64,000 nt of DNA from NCBI GenBank assembly GCA_024958655.1, contig JANWUR010000018.1:1-64000 (forward strand), given 5' to 3'. Positions 17,255 to 26,326 of this stretch are shown in pieces. Both the position numbers and the translations under genes were made by a program. Source of the stretch: Cyanobium sp. FGCU6 (GTDB lineage: Bacteria > Cyanobacteriota > Cyanobacteriia > PCC-6307 > Cyanobiaceae). The notes below the pieces were generated by a model that was given only the letters and a program-made list of their open reading frames with translations, was not told the DNA's origin and made no database searches. Position 1 is the stretch's first letter, and the number at the start of each line of letters is the position of its first letter.

Positions 17255-18892
17255 ATGCTGAACATCCTGTTCGTCTTCACCGACCAGCAGGGCTACCGGA
17301 GCAGCTGGCCTGCCGGATGTTCGCTGCCGGGCCTGGAGACGCTGCAAGGCAGGGGCGTGACCTTCCATCGCCACTACTGCCCGGCAACCCAGTGCACATC
17401 CTCGCGTTCGGTGATCCTCACGGGACTGCAGACGGCTGATACGGGGATGTACGAAAACCTCGATCTTCCCTGGGTCACGGATCTCTCGCCCCAGATTCCC
17501 ACCTACGGCCATTTACTGCGCAAGGCTGGTTACTCCACCGCCTACAAGGGCAAGTGGCATCTCACCCGTTCCTTCGATCAGGAGAACCCTTCCAAGCTCC
17601 TCAATGCCGAGATGGAGAGCTATGGCTTCGCCGATTACAACTCCATCGGCGATCTCGTCGGCCACCAGCACGGTGGTCATGAGTTCGACGGGCTGATCGG
17701 CCAGAGCGCCGTCACCTGGCTGCGCCGCCGCGGCCGACCGCTGAATGACGACGGCAGGCCGTGGGCGCTGACCGTGAGCCTGGTGAACCCGCACGACGTG
17801 ATGTATTTCAACACCGATGCACCGGGCGAGAGCGTGCAGGACAACGGCCGCCTGATGGCCCGGGCCGTGCGCGCTCCCGACCATGCCCTCTACCGCAAGG
17901 AGTGGGACATCCCGTTGTCGCGGACCCTGCAGCAACCGCTCGACGAACCGGGGCGGCCGGGTACCCATCAGGACTATGTGAAGGCCTGGGATTACTACCT
18001 CGGCCGCATTCCCCTCGACCCCGAGCGCTGGCTGCGGCTGAACACCTACTACCTCAACTGCATCCGGGCCGTCGATCAGCAGCTGCACGCCATCCTGCGG
18101 GAGCTCGACGACCTCAACCTGAGTGAGCGCACCATCGTGGTGTTCAGCTCCGACCACGGCGAGATGGGCGGCGCCCACGGCGGCATGCGCGGCAAGGGGC
18201 CGACGCCCTACGAGGAATGCATCCACCTGCCGCTGCTGATCGCCCATCCCGATGTGGCCGGTGGCCAGGACTGCCAGGCGATCACCAGCCACATCGACAT
18301 CGCGCCCACGCTGCTGTCGCTGGCGGGCGCCGAGGCCGATCAGGTGGCCGACCATGCGGGCCGCCGCCTTCCGGGCCGCGACATCGGAACCCTGCTCACC
18401 AGCCCAGCCTCGGCCCGGGTGGATCAGCTCCGCGACGGGGCTCTGTTCGCCTACAGCGGCCTGGCGATGGTGGACAGCGATCCGCTGCTCAATGCCGTGG
18501 GCCTGATGGAGGGGGGCATGGGCTTCCAGCAGTCCCTGGCTGCGGCGGGCCGGCCGAACCTGGCCAAGCGCGGCAGCGTGCGCACCTTCGTGGGCCCCCG
18601 GTACAAGTTCTCGCGCTATTTCTCGCCGCTGGAGCACCAGTGCCCCAGCACGATCGAGGAGCTCTATCGCTTCAACGACGTGGAACTCTTCGATCTCGAG
18701 CATGATCCCGATGAGGCCCACAACCTCGCGGCCCGTCAGGGCGAGAACGTGGAGCTGGTGGCTGAGATGAACGGCCGGCTCAGTGCCCTGATCGAGCGGG
18801 AGATCGGCCGCGACGACGGGCGCGAGCTGCCCGCTGTGGAGGGTGTCTCCTGGGTGCCGCAGACCAGCGGCGAGCGGGTGATCCTGGATTGA
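17255..18892 (+). CDS. Sulfatase with atypical CTSSR active-site motif
   Basis: A 545-residue alkaline-phosphatase-fold sulfatase from ATG 17255. Metal-binding features are the N-terminal FVFTDQQG and the later FSSDHGEMGGAHG; GKWHL is also typical. The active-site Cys, which is converted to formylglycine in this family, is Cys47 in CTSSR; the usual consensus is C-x-P-S-R (or C-x-A-S-R). The Ser in place of Pro raises the question of how it is matured. No maturase gene lies nearby. Substrate unknown; choline-sulfatase-like or arylsulfatase-like are both possible. Confidence 0.85.
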   Translation: MLNILFVFTDQQGYRSSWPAGCSLPGLETLQGRGVTFHRHYCPATQCTSSRSVILTGLQTADTGMYENLDLPWVTDLSPQIPTYGHLLRKAGYSTAYKGKWHLTRSFDQENPSKLLNAEMESYGFADYNSIGDLVGHQHGGHEFDGLIGQSAVTWLRRRGRPLNDDGRPWALTVSLVNPHDVMYFNTDAPGESVQDNGRLMARAVRAPDHALYRKEWDIPLSRTLQQPLDEPGRPGTHQDYVKAWDYYLGRIPLDPERWLRLNTYYLNCIRAVDQQLHAILRELDDLNLSERTIVVFSSDHGEMGGAHGGMRGKGPTPYEECIHLPLLIAHPDVAGGQDCQAITSHIDIAPTLLSLAGAEADQVADHAGRRLPGRDIGTLLTSPASARVDQLRDGALFAYSGLAMVDSDPLLNAVGLMEGGMGFQQSLAAAGRPNLAKRGSVRTFVGPRYKFSRYFSPLEHQCPSTIEELYRFNDVELFDLEHDPDEAHNLAARQGENVELVAEMNGRLSALIEREIGRDDGRELPAVEGVSWVPQTSGERVILD

Positions 18893-19222
18893 GGTCCATG
18901 CCCATCGGGCTCAGGCCGGCCCAGATTGTCGGGATAGCTGGCGCCAGCTCGGCCGAGCGGATCGGGGATCGAGGGGCACGGTTGCGATCAGGCGCGAATC
19001 GGGGGCGCAATGGTGGCGGATCTGCAGCATCATCGGCTCGCTCACGGGCTTCGTTTACCCCCTGTGGGCTGAACAGTGCGGGTGAACGTGATGGACCAGA
19101 GGCCGTCTGGTGGACTTGGGGCTAGCGTTCTTCCGGCTGTATCGATTGGGCTGTTGTTCTTGTGTCGCGCTTCGAGGAAGCCGACAACGCCACGTTTCCC
19201 CCCGCTGTCTTGAGGTTGTTGT
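18893..19222. other. 330-base region upstream of the protease-ankyrin/LRR-TIR operon
   Basis: No gene is visible. It contains a perfect 14-base palindrome AGCTGGCGCCAGCT (18936-18949), a possible operator or chance feature. A weak promoter candidate is TTGGGG (19116-19121) and TATCGA (19140-19145), 18 bases apart. A GAGG ribosome-binding-type sequence lies about 9 bases before the ATG at 19223. Confidence 0.35.
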
Positions 19223-21733
19223 ATGCACATCCAGGATCTGCACGACCTGCTGGTCGGGGCTCCTACGGGCGGTGCTGAGTCGAGTGCTCTCGCGGTGCTC
19301 AAGGGTCTGGCTGGCGAGGGCGACCTGGCTGCGAGCCGCACGCTGTTGCAGGCGCTGGCACCTGCTCTCGGCTGCGATGGCGCGCTTGCGCTGCTCAGTT
19401 CCACCACTTCCATGGAGGAGCTGCTCGCAGCCAACCTCCCTTCACCGCTTGGGGCGTACGTCGCTGCGCTGCGTCCTCGGGTTTTTCTGCAAGCCACCAA
19501 GCGTTCTGCCGAGCGGCCTGACATCCATGACAACGGCGCGATCACCGCACTCCAGCGTCTGATCCTCTCGAGGGATGTGCTGCAGCATGAGGCACTCAAG
19601 GCGCATGTTCTCACCGCATTGGCCGGAATGATCGAGATGTACGGCCAGATCGACAACCCCATCCGGGGTTATCTGTCCCCCATCCTTGATCTTGTGCTTG
19701 CCAACACCCGCATCGTGGAGGGTCGCGACGCTGACGCCACCCTGAACTTTGGCCGCGACAAGATCCTGGGGCTGTCCAGCATTCAGGCGTTGTACTTCCT
19801 GATCACCCATGAACTTGGCCACAATGTGTTGAATCAACTGCAGGGTCGAGGTGTTGTTGGTGCGGGATTGGTTGGGCAGGAGCCAGCGCTGCGCGATCTT
19901 GCTGCAGCGCTGCCGCAACTCATGGATGCTGCCTGCAGATGGCGCGGCCGGCCCATCGAACCCCACGATCCGCGTGCTTTTCTCGATGCGAGAGGTGTCA
20001 GGCTTCTCTGCACCCACGAGCAACGGCAGGGCGGTTCCTACTTCCACATGTCGCTGATGCAGAAAGGAGGGCCCATCGCTCTCCACGAGGGCGCCGTGTA
20101 CGCGTATCTCGTGCTGGCTCTCCTCGGCCTTGAGGCGTCACGGGCGGCAGTTGCATGGTCGGCGCGCGGCGCTCTGCACCTTGGCCTTCGAGGTGATCAG
20201 CAGCTCGTTCCGCCAGCCGCCGCTTCAAACATGGTCGTTGAGGCCCGAATCCAGGAGGCCCTTCAGGCAGGCCCGTTCTGGATGGCTGACCTGCAGGCCG
20301 ATGGCCGGCTTGGCGATTCGGAAGGCGATGTGCCGATCGCGCTCGGGGTGGAGCCAAGGCGGCCGCGTCGGTATGCGGTCGACAGCGAGCAGGCGTTCGG
20401 TGATCTTCAGCTCGTCGACCAGGCCGGTGCACTCCCCTCGCTGGACGCGCTGACGGAGCCTGAAGCATTTGCCGTCCTGGCCGCGGCCTGGCGTTCAGCC
20501 GCGCCGGGAGTTCTGAGTGGGTTGCTGCATGCCCGGCTGGGACTGCCGGCGAAGCTGTGCACAGCCAACTGGCCCCTCGGCGACATCGGCTCCAGTCTTG
20601 GCGCGTTTCGCGATGAGCATGGTGGGGTTGCTTACCTGGGCCCGAGCTTGTCCGATATCAATGCGGTACTGCATCTGCTGCACCACTTCGGAGTGCCGCT
20701 CGATGGCCCGGCTGATGCCGACGGTCGCACCTTGCTGATACGTGCGGTGTGCAAGGGGCTCAGCTCGGTGCAGCTCGTTCTTGCCTGTGGTGCTGACCCC
20801 AATCGTGCTTCTGCCGATGGCGGAACACCGATCCTGGCCTGCGCCACCGTCGGAAGTGTCTCCATTGCCGAGGCCCTCACCTTGGCAGGGGCGTCTCTGC
20901 AGTCGCGCGACCACGCAGGAAGGACTGCCCTGCACCGGGCTGCTGGATGCGGGCACGACGAGCTCCTGGTCTGGCTGCTCCAGCACGGTGCAGATGTCGA
21001 GGCGCGCGACAACAACGACCAGACGGCTCTCTTCCATGCCACAACCCGCGCTGCGGTGATGGCGCTCTGTGATGCGGGCGCTTCCGTTCACGCCACCACC
21101 GGCGAAGGCATGACCGCTCTGCATCTTGCGGCTGAGACCGGACGCCATGATGTGCTGCAGGCGCTTCTCAGCCGGGGTGCCGATCCCGATGCGGCCACCC
21201 GCAGGGGTGACACGCCGTTGCACCTGGCTACTTTCGGCAGTGCAGCGGAGACCTCTATGGCGGCCTTGCTCGATGCGGGCGCCGACATCGAAGAGGACAA
21301 CGATGATGGAGTCACTGCGCTGATGGTGGCGGCACGTCTGGGTCGCCCCGATGTGCTCGGATGGCTGCTCGCCCACGGGGCCCTGGTGGATGCGCGGACG
21401 GTGACAGGTGAGACGGCACTGATCATGGCGAGCGATGGCCGCAATGAGCCGACAAGGGACCCGTCGTTTCACAGCCGGATTGAGGAGTGCCTGCGTTGCC
21501 TGGTGCAGGCCGGTGCCGACATCAACGCCACCAATGATGCGGGCATGACCGCCCTGTATGCCGCCACATGGGGCTTCGATGCGGGTCGGGTGACTTGCCT
21601 CCTCGAACTGGGTGCCGATCCCGGTCTTGCTGCTGCAGATGGCACAACGCCACTGATGGTGGCGCAGGCCCAGGGCCACGACGCCATGGTTGAGGCCCTC
21701 GCCAATCCTTCACGCACCCAAGGTCATCCATGA
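19223..21733 (+). CDS. Putative zinc metalloprotease with C-terminal ankyrin repeats
   Basis: An 836-residue protein. The N-terminal part (about 1-430) is unrecognised apart from a zinc-protease motif, HELGH at His196-Glu197-His200, inside the hydrophobic helix LYFLITHELGHNVLNQ. From about residue 480 to 830 there are ankyrin repeats, visible as GRTALHRAAGCGHDELLVWL, GMTALHLAAETGRHDVLQAL, GVTALMVAARLGRPDVL and others, at roughly 33-residue spacing. There is no signal peptide. The stop overlaps the ATG of the LRR-TIR gene (ATGA), so both are made together. I infer a conflict or defence pair: ankyrins recognise, the protease acts. A gzincin-like fold is likely but unproven. Confidence 0.75.
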   Translation: MHIQDLHDLLVGAPTGGAESSALAVLKGLAGEGDLAASRTLLQALAPALGCDGALALLSSTTSMEELLAANLPSPLGAYVAALRPRVFLQATKRSAERPDIHDNGAITALQRLILSRDVLQHEALKAHVLTALAGMIEMYGQIDNPIRGYLSPILDLVLANTRIVEGRDADATLNFGRDKILGLSSIQALYFLITHELGHNVLNQLQGRGVVGAGLVGQEPALRDLAAALPQLMDAACRWRGRPIEPHDPRAFLDARGVRLLCTHEQRQGGSYFHMSLMQKGGPIALHEGAVYAYLVLALLGLEASRAAVAWSARGALHLGLRGDQQLVPPAAASNMVVEARIQEALQAGPFWMADLQADGRLGDSEGDVPIALGVEPRRPRRYAVDSEQAFGDLQLVDQAGALPSLDALTEPEAFAVLAAAWRSAAPGVLSGLLHARLGLPAKLCTANWPLGDIGSSLGAFRDEHGGVAYLGPSLSDINAVLHLLHHFGVPLDGPADADGRTLLIRAVCKGLSSVQLVLACGADPNRASADGGTPILACATVGSVSIAEALTLAGASLQSRDHAGRTALHRAAGCGHDELLVWLLQHGADVEARDNNDQTALFHATTRAAVMALCDAGASVHATTGEGMTALHLAAETGRHDVLQALLSRGADPDAATRRGDTPLHLATFGSAAETSMAALLDAGADIEEDNDDGVTALMVAARLGRPDVLGWLLAHGALVDARTVTGETALIMASDGRNEPTRDPSFHSRIEECLRCLVQAGADINATNDAGMTALYAATWGFDAGRVTCLLELGADPGLAAADGTTPLMVAQAQGHDAMVEALANPSRTQGHP

Positions 21734-23853
21734 CGGAATCCGCTCTTGTGCGTGCCGAGCGCGCTATCGAACTGGCTGCACGCGAACAGTCCGACACCCT
21801 TGATCTTCACGGACTGGGGCTGAAGACACTCCCCCCGCTGACGGCCGTGTTTCGCCACCTGCGCCGACTCGACCTCAGCGGCAATCGGCTCAAGAGCCTG
21901 CCAGCTGATCTCTGGCAGCTCGTTGGTCTGGAAGATCTGAACCTGTCGGGCAACCGCCTTGCCGTGCTCGATGCAGAGATCGGCCATCTGCAGGCTTTAC
22001 GTGTGCTCGATCTGTCGGAAAACCGATTGACCGAGCTGCCATCCCAGTTGGCGGCTTGCGCGAGACTTGAACACCTCGACCTGTTCGGCAATCTGCTCAA
22101 GGCCCTGCCCGAGGCGATCCTCTCCCTCTCGGCGCTGCAAGGGCTCGACCTCGCCAGTAATCGTCTGGCGACCCTGCCGGATCTTCACAGCCTTGCGAAC
22201 CTTCAGGTTCTCGACCTGGCCAGTAATGCTCTGTCGGAGGCACCCGCCGGAGTGGCGGATCTCCACGACCTCCGCACCCTCGACCTCTCTTCGAACCGTC
22301 TCACTTCCGTCAGCGCCCTGGTGCTACCCGGGTCCATCGAAGAGCTCTTCCTTGATGACAACCAGCTGAAGGAGGTCCCTGTCCGTCTGATGGCGATCAA
22401 GCGCCTGTCTGCACGCCGCAATCCGATCACTCTGCCTGAGTCCGAGTTGGACCCGGCTTCCATGCCATCCAGAGTTGGCTCGCTACGTGATCTGGTCACT
22501 GGCGGTTCTCAGCCTGGAAAGATGTACTTTGAGGCCCCAAATTATGAACTCAGTTTCTCCGTCGAACTCCCCTCTCAGCCGGCCGTCGCAAGCTCGCTCG
22601 ACCTTTACTTCAAGTCATTCGCAGGAGCACCGGTTTCGATGCAGCTGGATGACGGCTCACGGGTTGATCTCGCCCTGATCGGTCGTCATGACGCGCGGGA
22701 GATTGTGGCGTCTGCCGATCGGGTGCTGCTCGAGTTCCCACCCACCCCCCACGATGCAACCGTGGCTGCGCTGTGCGAATTCGCAGAGCGCACGCTTGAG
22801 CGCGCGGACGATGCAATGCTGATCGAATCCACCGGCAGCGCCAGCAAATCGGCGAAACCCGAGCTGCCGCAGGTTGATCCAGATGCTGATGCATCCCTGC
22901 CGACTGCCATCCCCGCCGGCAGCCGTGCTTTTCCGTCAGCCCCATCTGCTCCTGCGGCAGAGCCGGTTGATGCCGCTGTCTTCTGTCCGGCTCAGGTCGC
23001 TCGCAGCAGCGAGTTTCTGGTCCAGGTGTTCCTGTATTCGCCACCTGCCGCTGCAGAAGCGGACGCGCTGGCGAAGCAGGCCGACGAGGACGCTGAACGA
23101 CTCGGCACATATTCGCTGCCGCTTGATGTGCCGCTCGGCACACAGATCAATCTGCACCTTGAGTTTCCGGATCTCACGGTGCCGGAGCCCGATGCGGTGC
23201 TGCTATGGCGCGGCCGCACCACGGCTGCCCAGTTCGAAGTTGCGGTGCCTGCCCACCTCGCTGACCCCAAGGCCATCGGCCGTGTCCGCATCGCCGTTGC
23301 TGGCATACCGGCCGGTACGTTGCGTTTCCAGGTGATGTTGACTGCCGCTGGTGATCCGCCCAGCCCCGTTGACGCGCGCCAGCTGAAGGCACGGCGTTAT
23401 CACCGCGCTTTCGTGAGTTATTCCTCGCAGGACAGGGCCGAAGTTCTGCGCCGCGTGCAGGCGTTCCAGATTGCCGGGCTGTCGGTTTTCCAGGATATCA
23501 ACCTTGGTCCCGGCGAACGCTGGAACCAGGCGCTTTATCGCGAAATTGATCATTGCGATGTCTTTCTCCTCTTCTGGTCGCACGCGGCGGCGGAATCTAA
23601 ATGGGTCGGCAAGGAGATCGCCTATGCGCTTGCGCGCAAACAGGGCAACGAGGACAATCCACCAGACATCCAGCCGGTCCCGATCGAAGGGCCTCCCATT
23701 GTACGTCCGCCAACCAACCTCGAGGGCCTGCACTTCAACGATGCTCTACTGGCGCAGATCCTTGTGGCCGACATGACGAAACCATCGCGTAACGATGGCG
23801 ATCACGCCGATCCCCATCCCGGTGGGAAGGAGACCAGGCCCACCCAGGGTTAA
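21730..23853 (+). CDS. Leucine-rich-repeat protein with C-terminal TIR domain
   Basis: A 707-residue protein. Residues about 20-250 are some ten LRRs of the LxxLDLSxNxLxxLP type. A mixed region follows (about 260-410). Then comes a strand-rich domain (about 410-540) with SEFLVQVFLYSP and VLLWRGRTTAAQFEVAVP, of a kind I recall before TIR domains in other bacteria. The TIR domain (about 552-690) starts RAFVSYSSQDR and keeps Trp625 and Glu629 in SKWVGKEIAYAL, where TIR NADases have their catalytic Glu. No NB-ARC/STAND domain is present. It is coupled to the upstream protease-ankyrin gene, suggesting a TIR-based immune or cell-suicide operon (inference). Confidence 0.85.
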   Translation: MTESALVRAERAIELAAREQSDTLDLHGLGLKTLPPLTAVFRHLRRLDLSGNRLKSLPADLWQLVGLEDLNLSGNRLAVLDAEIGHLQALRVLDLSENRLTELPSQLAACARLEHLDLFGNLLKALPEAILSLSALQGLDLASNRLATLPDLHSLANLQVLDLASNALSEAPAGVADLHDLRTLDLSSNRLTSVSALVLPGSIEELFLDDNQLKEVPVRLMAIKRLSARRNPITLPESELDPASMPSRVGSLRDLVTGGSQPGKMYFEAPNYELSFSVELPSQPAVASSLDLYFKSFAGAPVSMQLDDGSRVDLALIGRHDAREIVASADRVLLEFPPTPHDATVAALCEFAERTLERADDAMLIESTGSASKSAKPELPQVDPDADASLPTAIPAGSRAFPSAPSAPAAEPVDAAVFCPAQVARSSEFLVQVFLYSPPAAAEADALAKQADEDAERLGTYSLPLDVPLGTQINLHLEFPDLTVPEPDAVLLWRGRTTAAQFEVAVPAHLADPKAIGRVRIAVAGIPAGTLRFQVMLTAAGDPPSPVDARQLKARRYHRAFVSYSSQDRAEVLRRVQAFQIAGLSVFQDINLGPGERWNQALYREIDHCDVFLLFWSHAAAESKWVGKEIAYALARKQGNEDNPPDIQPVPIEGPPIVRPPTNLEGLHFNDALLAQILVADMTKPSRNDGDHADPHPGGKETRPTQG

Positions 23854-23981
23854 GTGGGGGTCGGCGTGGGACGGTGCAGGCCCCTGATCAACCGCCAGCG
23901 GATCGATTCGCCACGCAGCGGCCAGCCCACCGCCATTCTGGTGGCCGTGGCGCCAGTGCTGCAGCCCACTCCGCCGCGACG

Positions 23982-24857
23982 ATGACCGACTCCCTTGCCC
24001 CCACCACGCTCGAGGCCGCAGAGGCCTGCTGCCACCGGCTGGCGGGTGTGCTGTTCCCGTGGGATCTGACCCGGTCGCTGGAGCTGGCCCTGCTGAAGAC
24101 GTTCTGCGTGCCCTCGATCTCGGCGCTGCTGGCGCGCACGGGCGAGTTCGAGCAGCGGCCGCGCAAGCGTTACGACGACACGGGCCTGATGGTGGCGGAA
24201 CTGCTGAGGCACGGGCCAGGGAGCCCGGCGGGCGCGGCGGTGATCGCGCGCATGAACCGCATCCACGGCCACTACGCGATCAGCAATGACGACTTTCTGT
24301 ATGTGCTCTCCAGTTTCGTGGCCGAACCGATCCGCTGGCTGGAGCGCTATGGCTGGCGCGCACTCACGGGAGAGGAGTGCGAGCATCTGTTCCGCTTCTG
24401 GCAGGCGGTGGGCGCGCGGATGGGGATCACGGCGATCCCCGCCAGCCTGGAGGAACTGCTGGCGCTGAACGAACGGGTGGAGCACACCACGTTCCGCTAT
24501 GCCGAGAGCAACCAGCGGATCGCGGACGCCACTCTGGCGATGCTGCTCAGCGACTGGCCGCCGCCGCTGCGGCCGCTGCTGCGCCGCGGACTCCAGAGCC
24601 TGCTGGAGGGTGATGCGGCCGGTTGCCTCGGCTGGCCCGCGGCGCCGGACCTGCTCCAGCGCTGGGTGCTGCTGGCCCTGCGCTGCCGCAGCCGGTTCGC
24701 CGGCGGCTGGCTGGCTCTGCGCCGACGCCTCGGCCTGGAGCCTGCGCCTCGGTTCTACTCGATGCAGCCCACACCCAGTTATGGGCGTTCCTTTGAACTG
24801 GAGCAGCTGGGGCCGACGCCGCTGTTGCCGGAGTTGAACCGGGGGGAGCAGGGTTGA
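23982..24857 (+). CDS. Oxygenase MpaB-family (DUF2236-like) protein
   Basis: A 291-residue all-helical protein from ATG 23982. The pattern FEQRPRKRYDDTGLMVAELL, MNRIHGHYAISNDDFLYVLS and EPIRWLERYGWRAL matches the MpaB/rubber-oxygenase-like family, in which conserved His and Arg residues hold a haem. The reaction in cyanobacteria is unknown. It lies 128 bases after the LRR-TIR gene on the same strand and could be co-transcribed, but no overlap links it to that operon. Confidence 0.75.
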   Translation: MTDSLAPTTLEAAEACCHRLAGVLFPWDLTRSLELALLKTFCVPSISALLARTGEFEQRPRKRYDDTGLMVAELLRHGPGSPAGAAVIARMNRIHGHYAISNDDFLYVLSSFVAEPIRWLERYGWRALTGEECEHLFRFWQAVGARMGITAIPASLEELLALNERVEHTTFRYAESNQRIADATLAMLLSDWPPPLRPLLRRGLQSLLEGDAAGCLGWPAAPDLLQRWVLLALRCRSRFAGGWLALRRRLGLEPAPRFYSMQPTPSYGRSFELEQLGPTPLLPELNRGEQG

Positions 24858-25166
24858 GGGGGGGTGTGGGGCGCTGGGGGGGTTGGGGATCCCATCCTCA
24901 GGGAAGAAGTTGGCTACTTCGTGGGGTGTGCAGTCTTGTGGATCATGTGTAACCTTCTGGGTACGTGGTGATCCGACCCGATAACCACGCGACGTTCCTT
25001 GGTTTCGGAGCTGGGAGCCAATTCTGCAACTGGCTTCTTGTGATGCCCATGCCAATCTTGTGGTGTGGGATAATGGAAGTGAGCGGTCTCGGGCGCTTCG
25101 TTAGAGGAACAGCCCAATAAGGGTTAGCGGCACCCTACAAGGCTGAATGACAGTAGAGTCGCTTTG
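24858..25166. other. 309-base stretch without a confident gene, left border of accessory islet
   Basis: Composition drops from GC-rich to mixed within this stretch. A 67-codon frame on the minus strand (24914-25117) has no recognisable features and I do not call it. The left copy of an inverted repeat, GGGTTAGCGG, lies at 25121-25130. Confidence 0.4.
25121..25130 (+). repeat. Left arm of 10-base inverted repeat flanking a toxin-antitoxin pair
   Basis: GGGTTAGCGG here is exactly complementary to CCGCTAACCC at 25708-25717. The two arms enclose the ParDE-like pair, and KilA-N homology starts at the right arm. It could mark a small mobile cassette or be chance. Confidence 0.45.
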
Positions 25167-25415
25167 ATGGCCTCTGATCACAGTTTCATGTCATCATCTC
25201 TCCACCAGATCGAAAAGCAGGCCCGAGCACTCTCAGCCGAAGATCGGGCAAAGCTTGCGGAATGCATGCTGGAATCACTCCACACTTCCATTGAAGAAAT
25301 AGAAGCGGCATGGTCTGAGGAGATAGCCTTACGAATTGAAGCATTTGAAAAGGGTGATATTTGTGCGTATTCAGCAGAGCAAGTTTTTGCAGAAGCCCGT
25401 CAGATCCTGGAGTGA
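25167..25415 (+). CDS. Antitoxin, putative addiction-module component family
   Basis: An 82-residue protein from ATG 25167 (a TTG directly precedes it). The sequence LSAEDRAKLAECMLESLH, the central EEIEAAWSEEI, and a C-terminal YSAEQVFAEARQIL are the signature of the short addiction-module antitoxins paired with RelE/ParE toxins. It overlaps the toxin gene by GTGA. Antitoxins of this type bind and neutralise the toxin and usually autoregulate. Confidence 0.85.
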   Translation: MASDHSFMSSSLHQIEKQARALSAEDRAKLAECMLESLHTSIEEIEAAWSEEIALRIEAFEKGDICAYSAEQVFAEARQILE

Positions 25416-25714
25416 CTCGTGTTTGGTTTGTTGAGCCTGCATGGCTTGAGGTTCTTGCTGAAGTTGGCTACTACCATCGACTTGAAGCAAGGCATGGAAC
25501 CAAATTTCTTGAAGCTGTTGAGGACGCCACAGCTCGTGCTCTTGCGTATCCACTGGCAGGCTCACCAGCGCAAAATAGAACTCGACGTGTGTTTCTCAGG
25601 GATTTTCTCTTTGCACTGATTTATCGCTCAGATGAACAGGGAATCACAATCAATGCTCTGGCTCATCATGCACGCAGAACAGGTTATTGGCGGCGACGCA
25701 CAGATGACCGCTAA
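25412..25714 (+). CDS. RelE/ParE-family toxin
   Basis: A 100-residue protein from GTG 25412, overlapping the antitoxin stop. It has the ParE/RelE pattern: N-terminal VEPAWLEVLAEVGYYHRL helix, the central RTRRVFLRDFLFALIYRSD strands, and the C-terminal INALAHHARRTGYWRRR. Targets in this family are either gyrase (ParE) or ribosome-bound mRNA (RelE); sequence alone does not decide. It ends at the right inverted-repeat arm. Confidence 0.85.
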   Translation: MTRVWFVEPAWLEVLAEVGYYHRLEARHGTKFLEAVEDATARALAYPLAGSPAQNRTRRVFLRDFLFALIYRSDEQGITINALAHHARRTGYWRRRTDDR

Positions 25715-25717
25715 CCC
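25708..25717 (-). repeat. Right arm of 10-base inverted repeat flanking a toxin-antitoxin pair
   Basis: CCGCTAACCC is the exact reverse complement of 25121-25130. It overlaps the last codons of the toxin gene and touches the point at which KilA-N homology begins (25715). Confidence 0.45.
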
Positions 25718-26248
25718 AAGGCAGGTCGCTACGGCGGCACCTATGCACATGCAGATAATGCCTTTGAATTCGCAGCCTGGATCTCGGTGGTGTTCAAGCT
25801 CTACCTGATCAAGGAGTTCCAGCGACTGAAGGAGACAGAGCGGCAGACCCTTGGTTGGGACATTCGTCGCAACCTGGCCCGGATCAACTATCGCATCCAC
25901 ACCGATGCGATCCAGACCCATCTGATCCCAGCCCAGTTGAGCAAGGCACAGACAAGTTTCGTGTATGCCAGTGAGGCAGATCTCCTCAATATGGCGCTGT
26001 TTGGCCAGACTGCAGGCCAATGGCGTAACGCGAACCCTGATGCCAAGGGAAACATCCGCGATCAGGCGACCGCCGCCCAGCTGGTGTGCCTGGCCAATCT
26101 GGAAGCCCTGAATGCCTTGTTCATCAGTGAGGGGAAACCCCAATCCGATCGCCTAAGCCGCCTGAATCAGATCGCCATCGAACAGATGAAGCTCCTGACA
26201 GCAGATGACCGCAAGTTGTTGATCACGGATGCGAGGGATGTTGAATGA
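25715..26248 (+). pseudogene. KilA-N domain protein, 5'-truncated
   Basis: The frame opens at the inverted repeat with KAGRYGGTYAHADNAFEFAA, continues KLYLIKEFQRLKE and later VYASEADLLNMALFGQTA, all typical of KilA-N proteins of phage and restriction islands. The first part of the KilA-N domain is missing. The first possible start inside, GTG 25787, would give a 153-residue fragment. The rest of the frame is intact to TGA 26246-26248. Confidence 0.7.
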
Positions 26249-26326
26249 TGGGGATGAATAGGCAACAGATCGCGGCGCTGGATGCGGAGAGCGCGTATGT
26301 GCTGGCGCGGATTGGGGGGTGTTGGG

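Noticed and set aside
23850-25055. Minus-strand open frame of about 400 codons opposite the MpaB-family gene
   Set aside because: Low-complexity Arg/Gln composition; the plus strand carries a recognisable protein.
24914-25117. Minus-strand ORF of 67 codons in the gap before the toxin-antitoxin pair
   Set aside because: No recognisable motif, no ribosome binding site, and unusual His-rich composition.
25121-25717. Integron attC-like interpretation of the inverted repeat
   Set aside because: The arms do not match the GTTRRRY/RYYYAAC core sites, and no integrase is in view.
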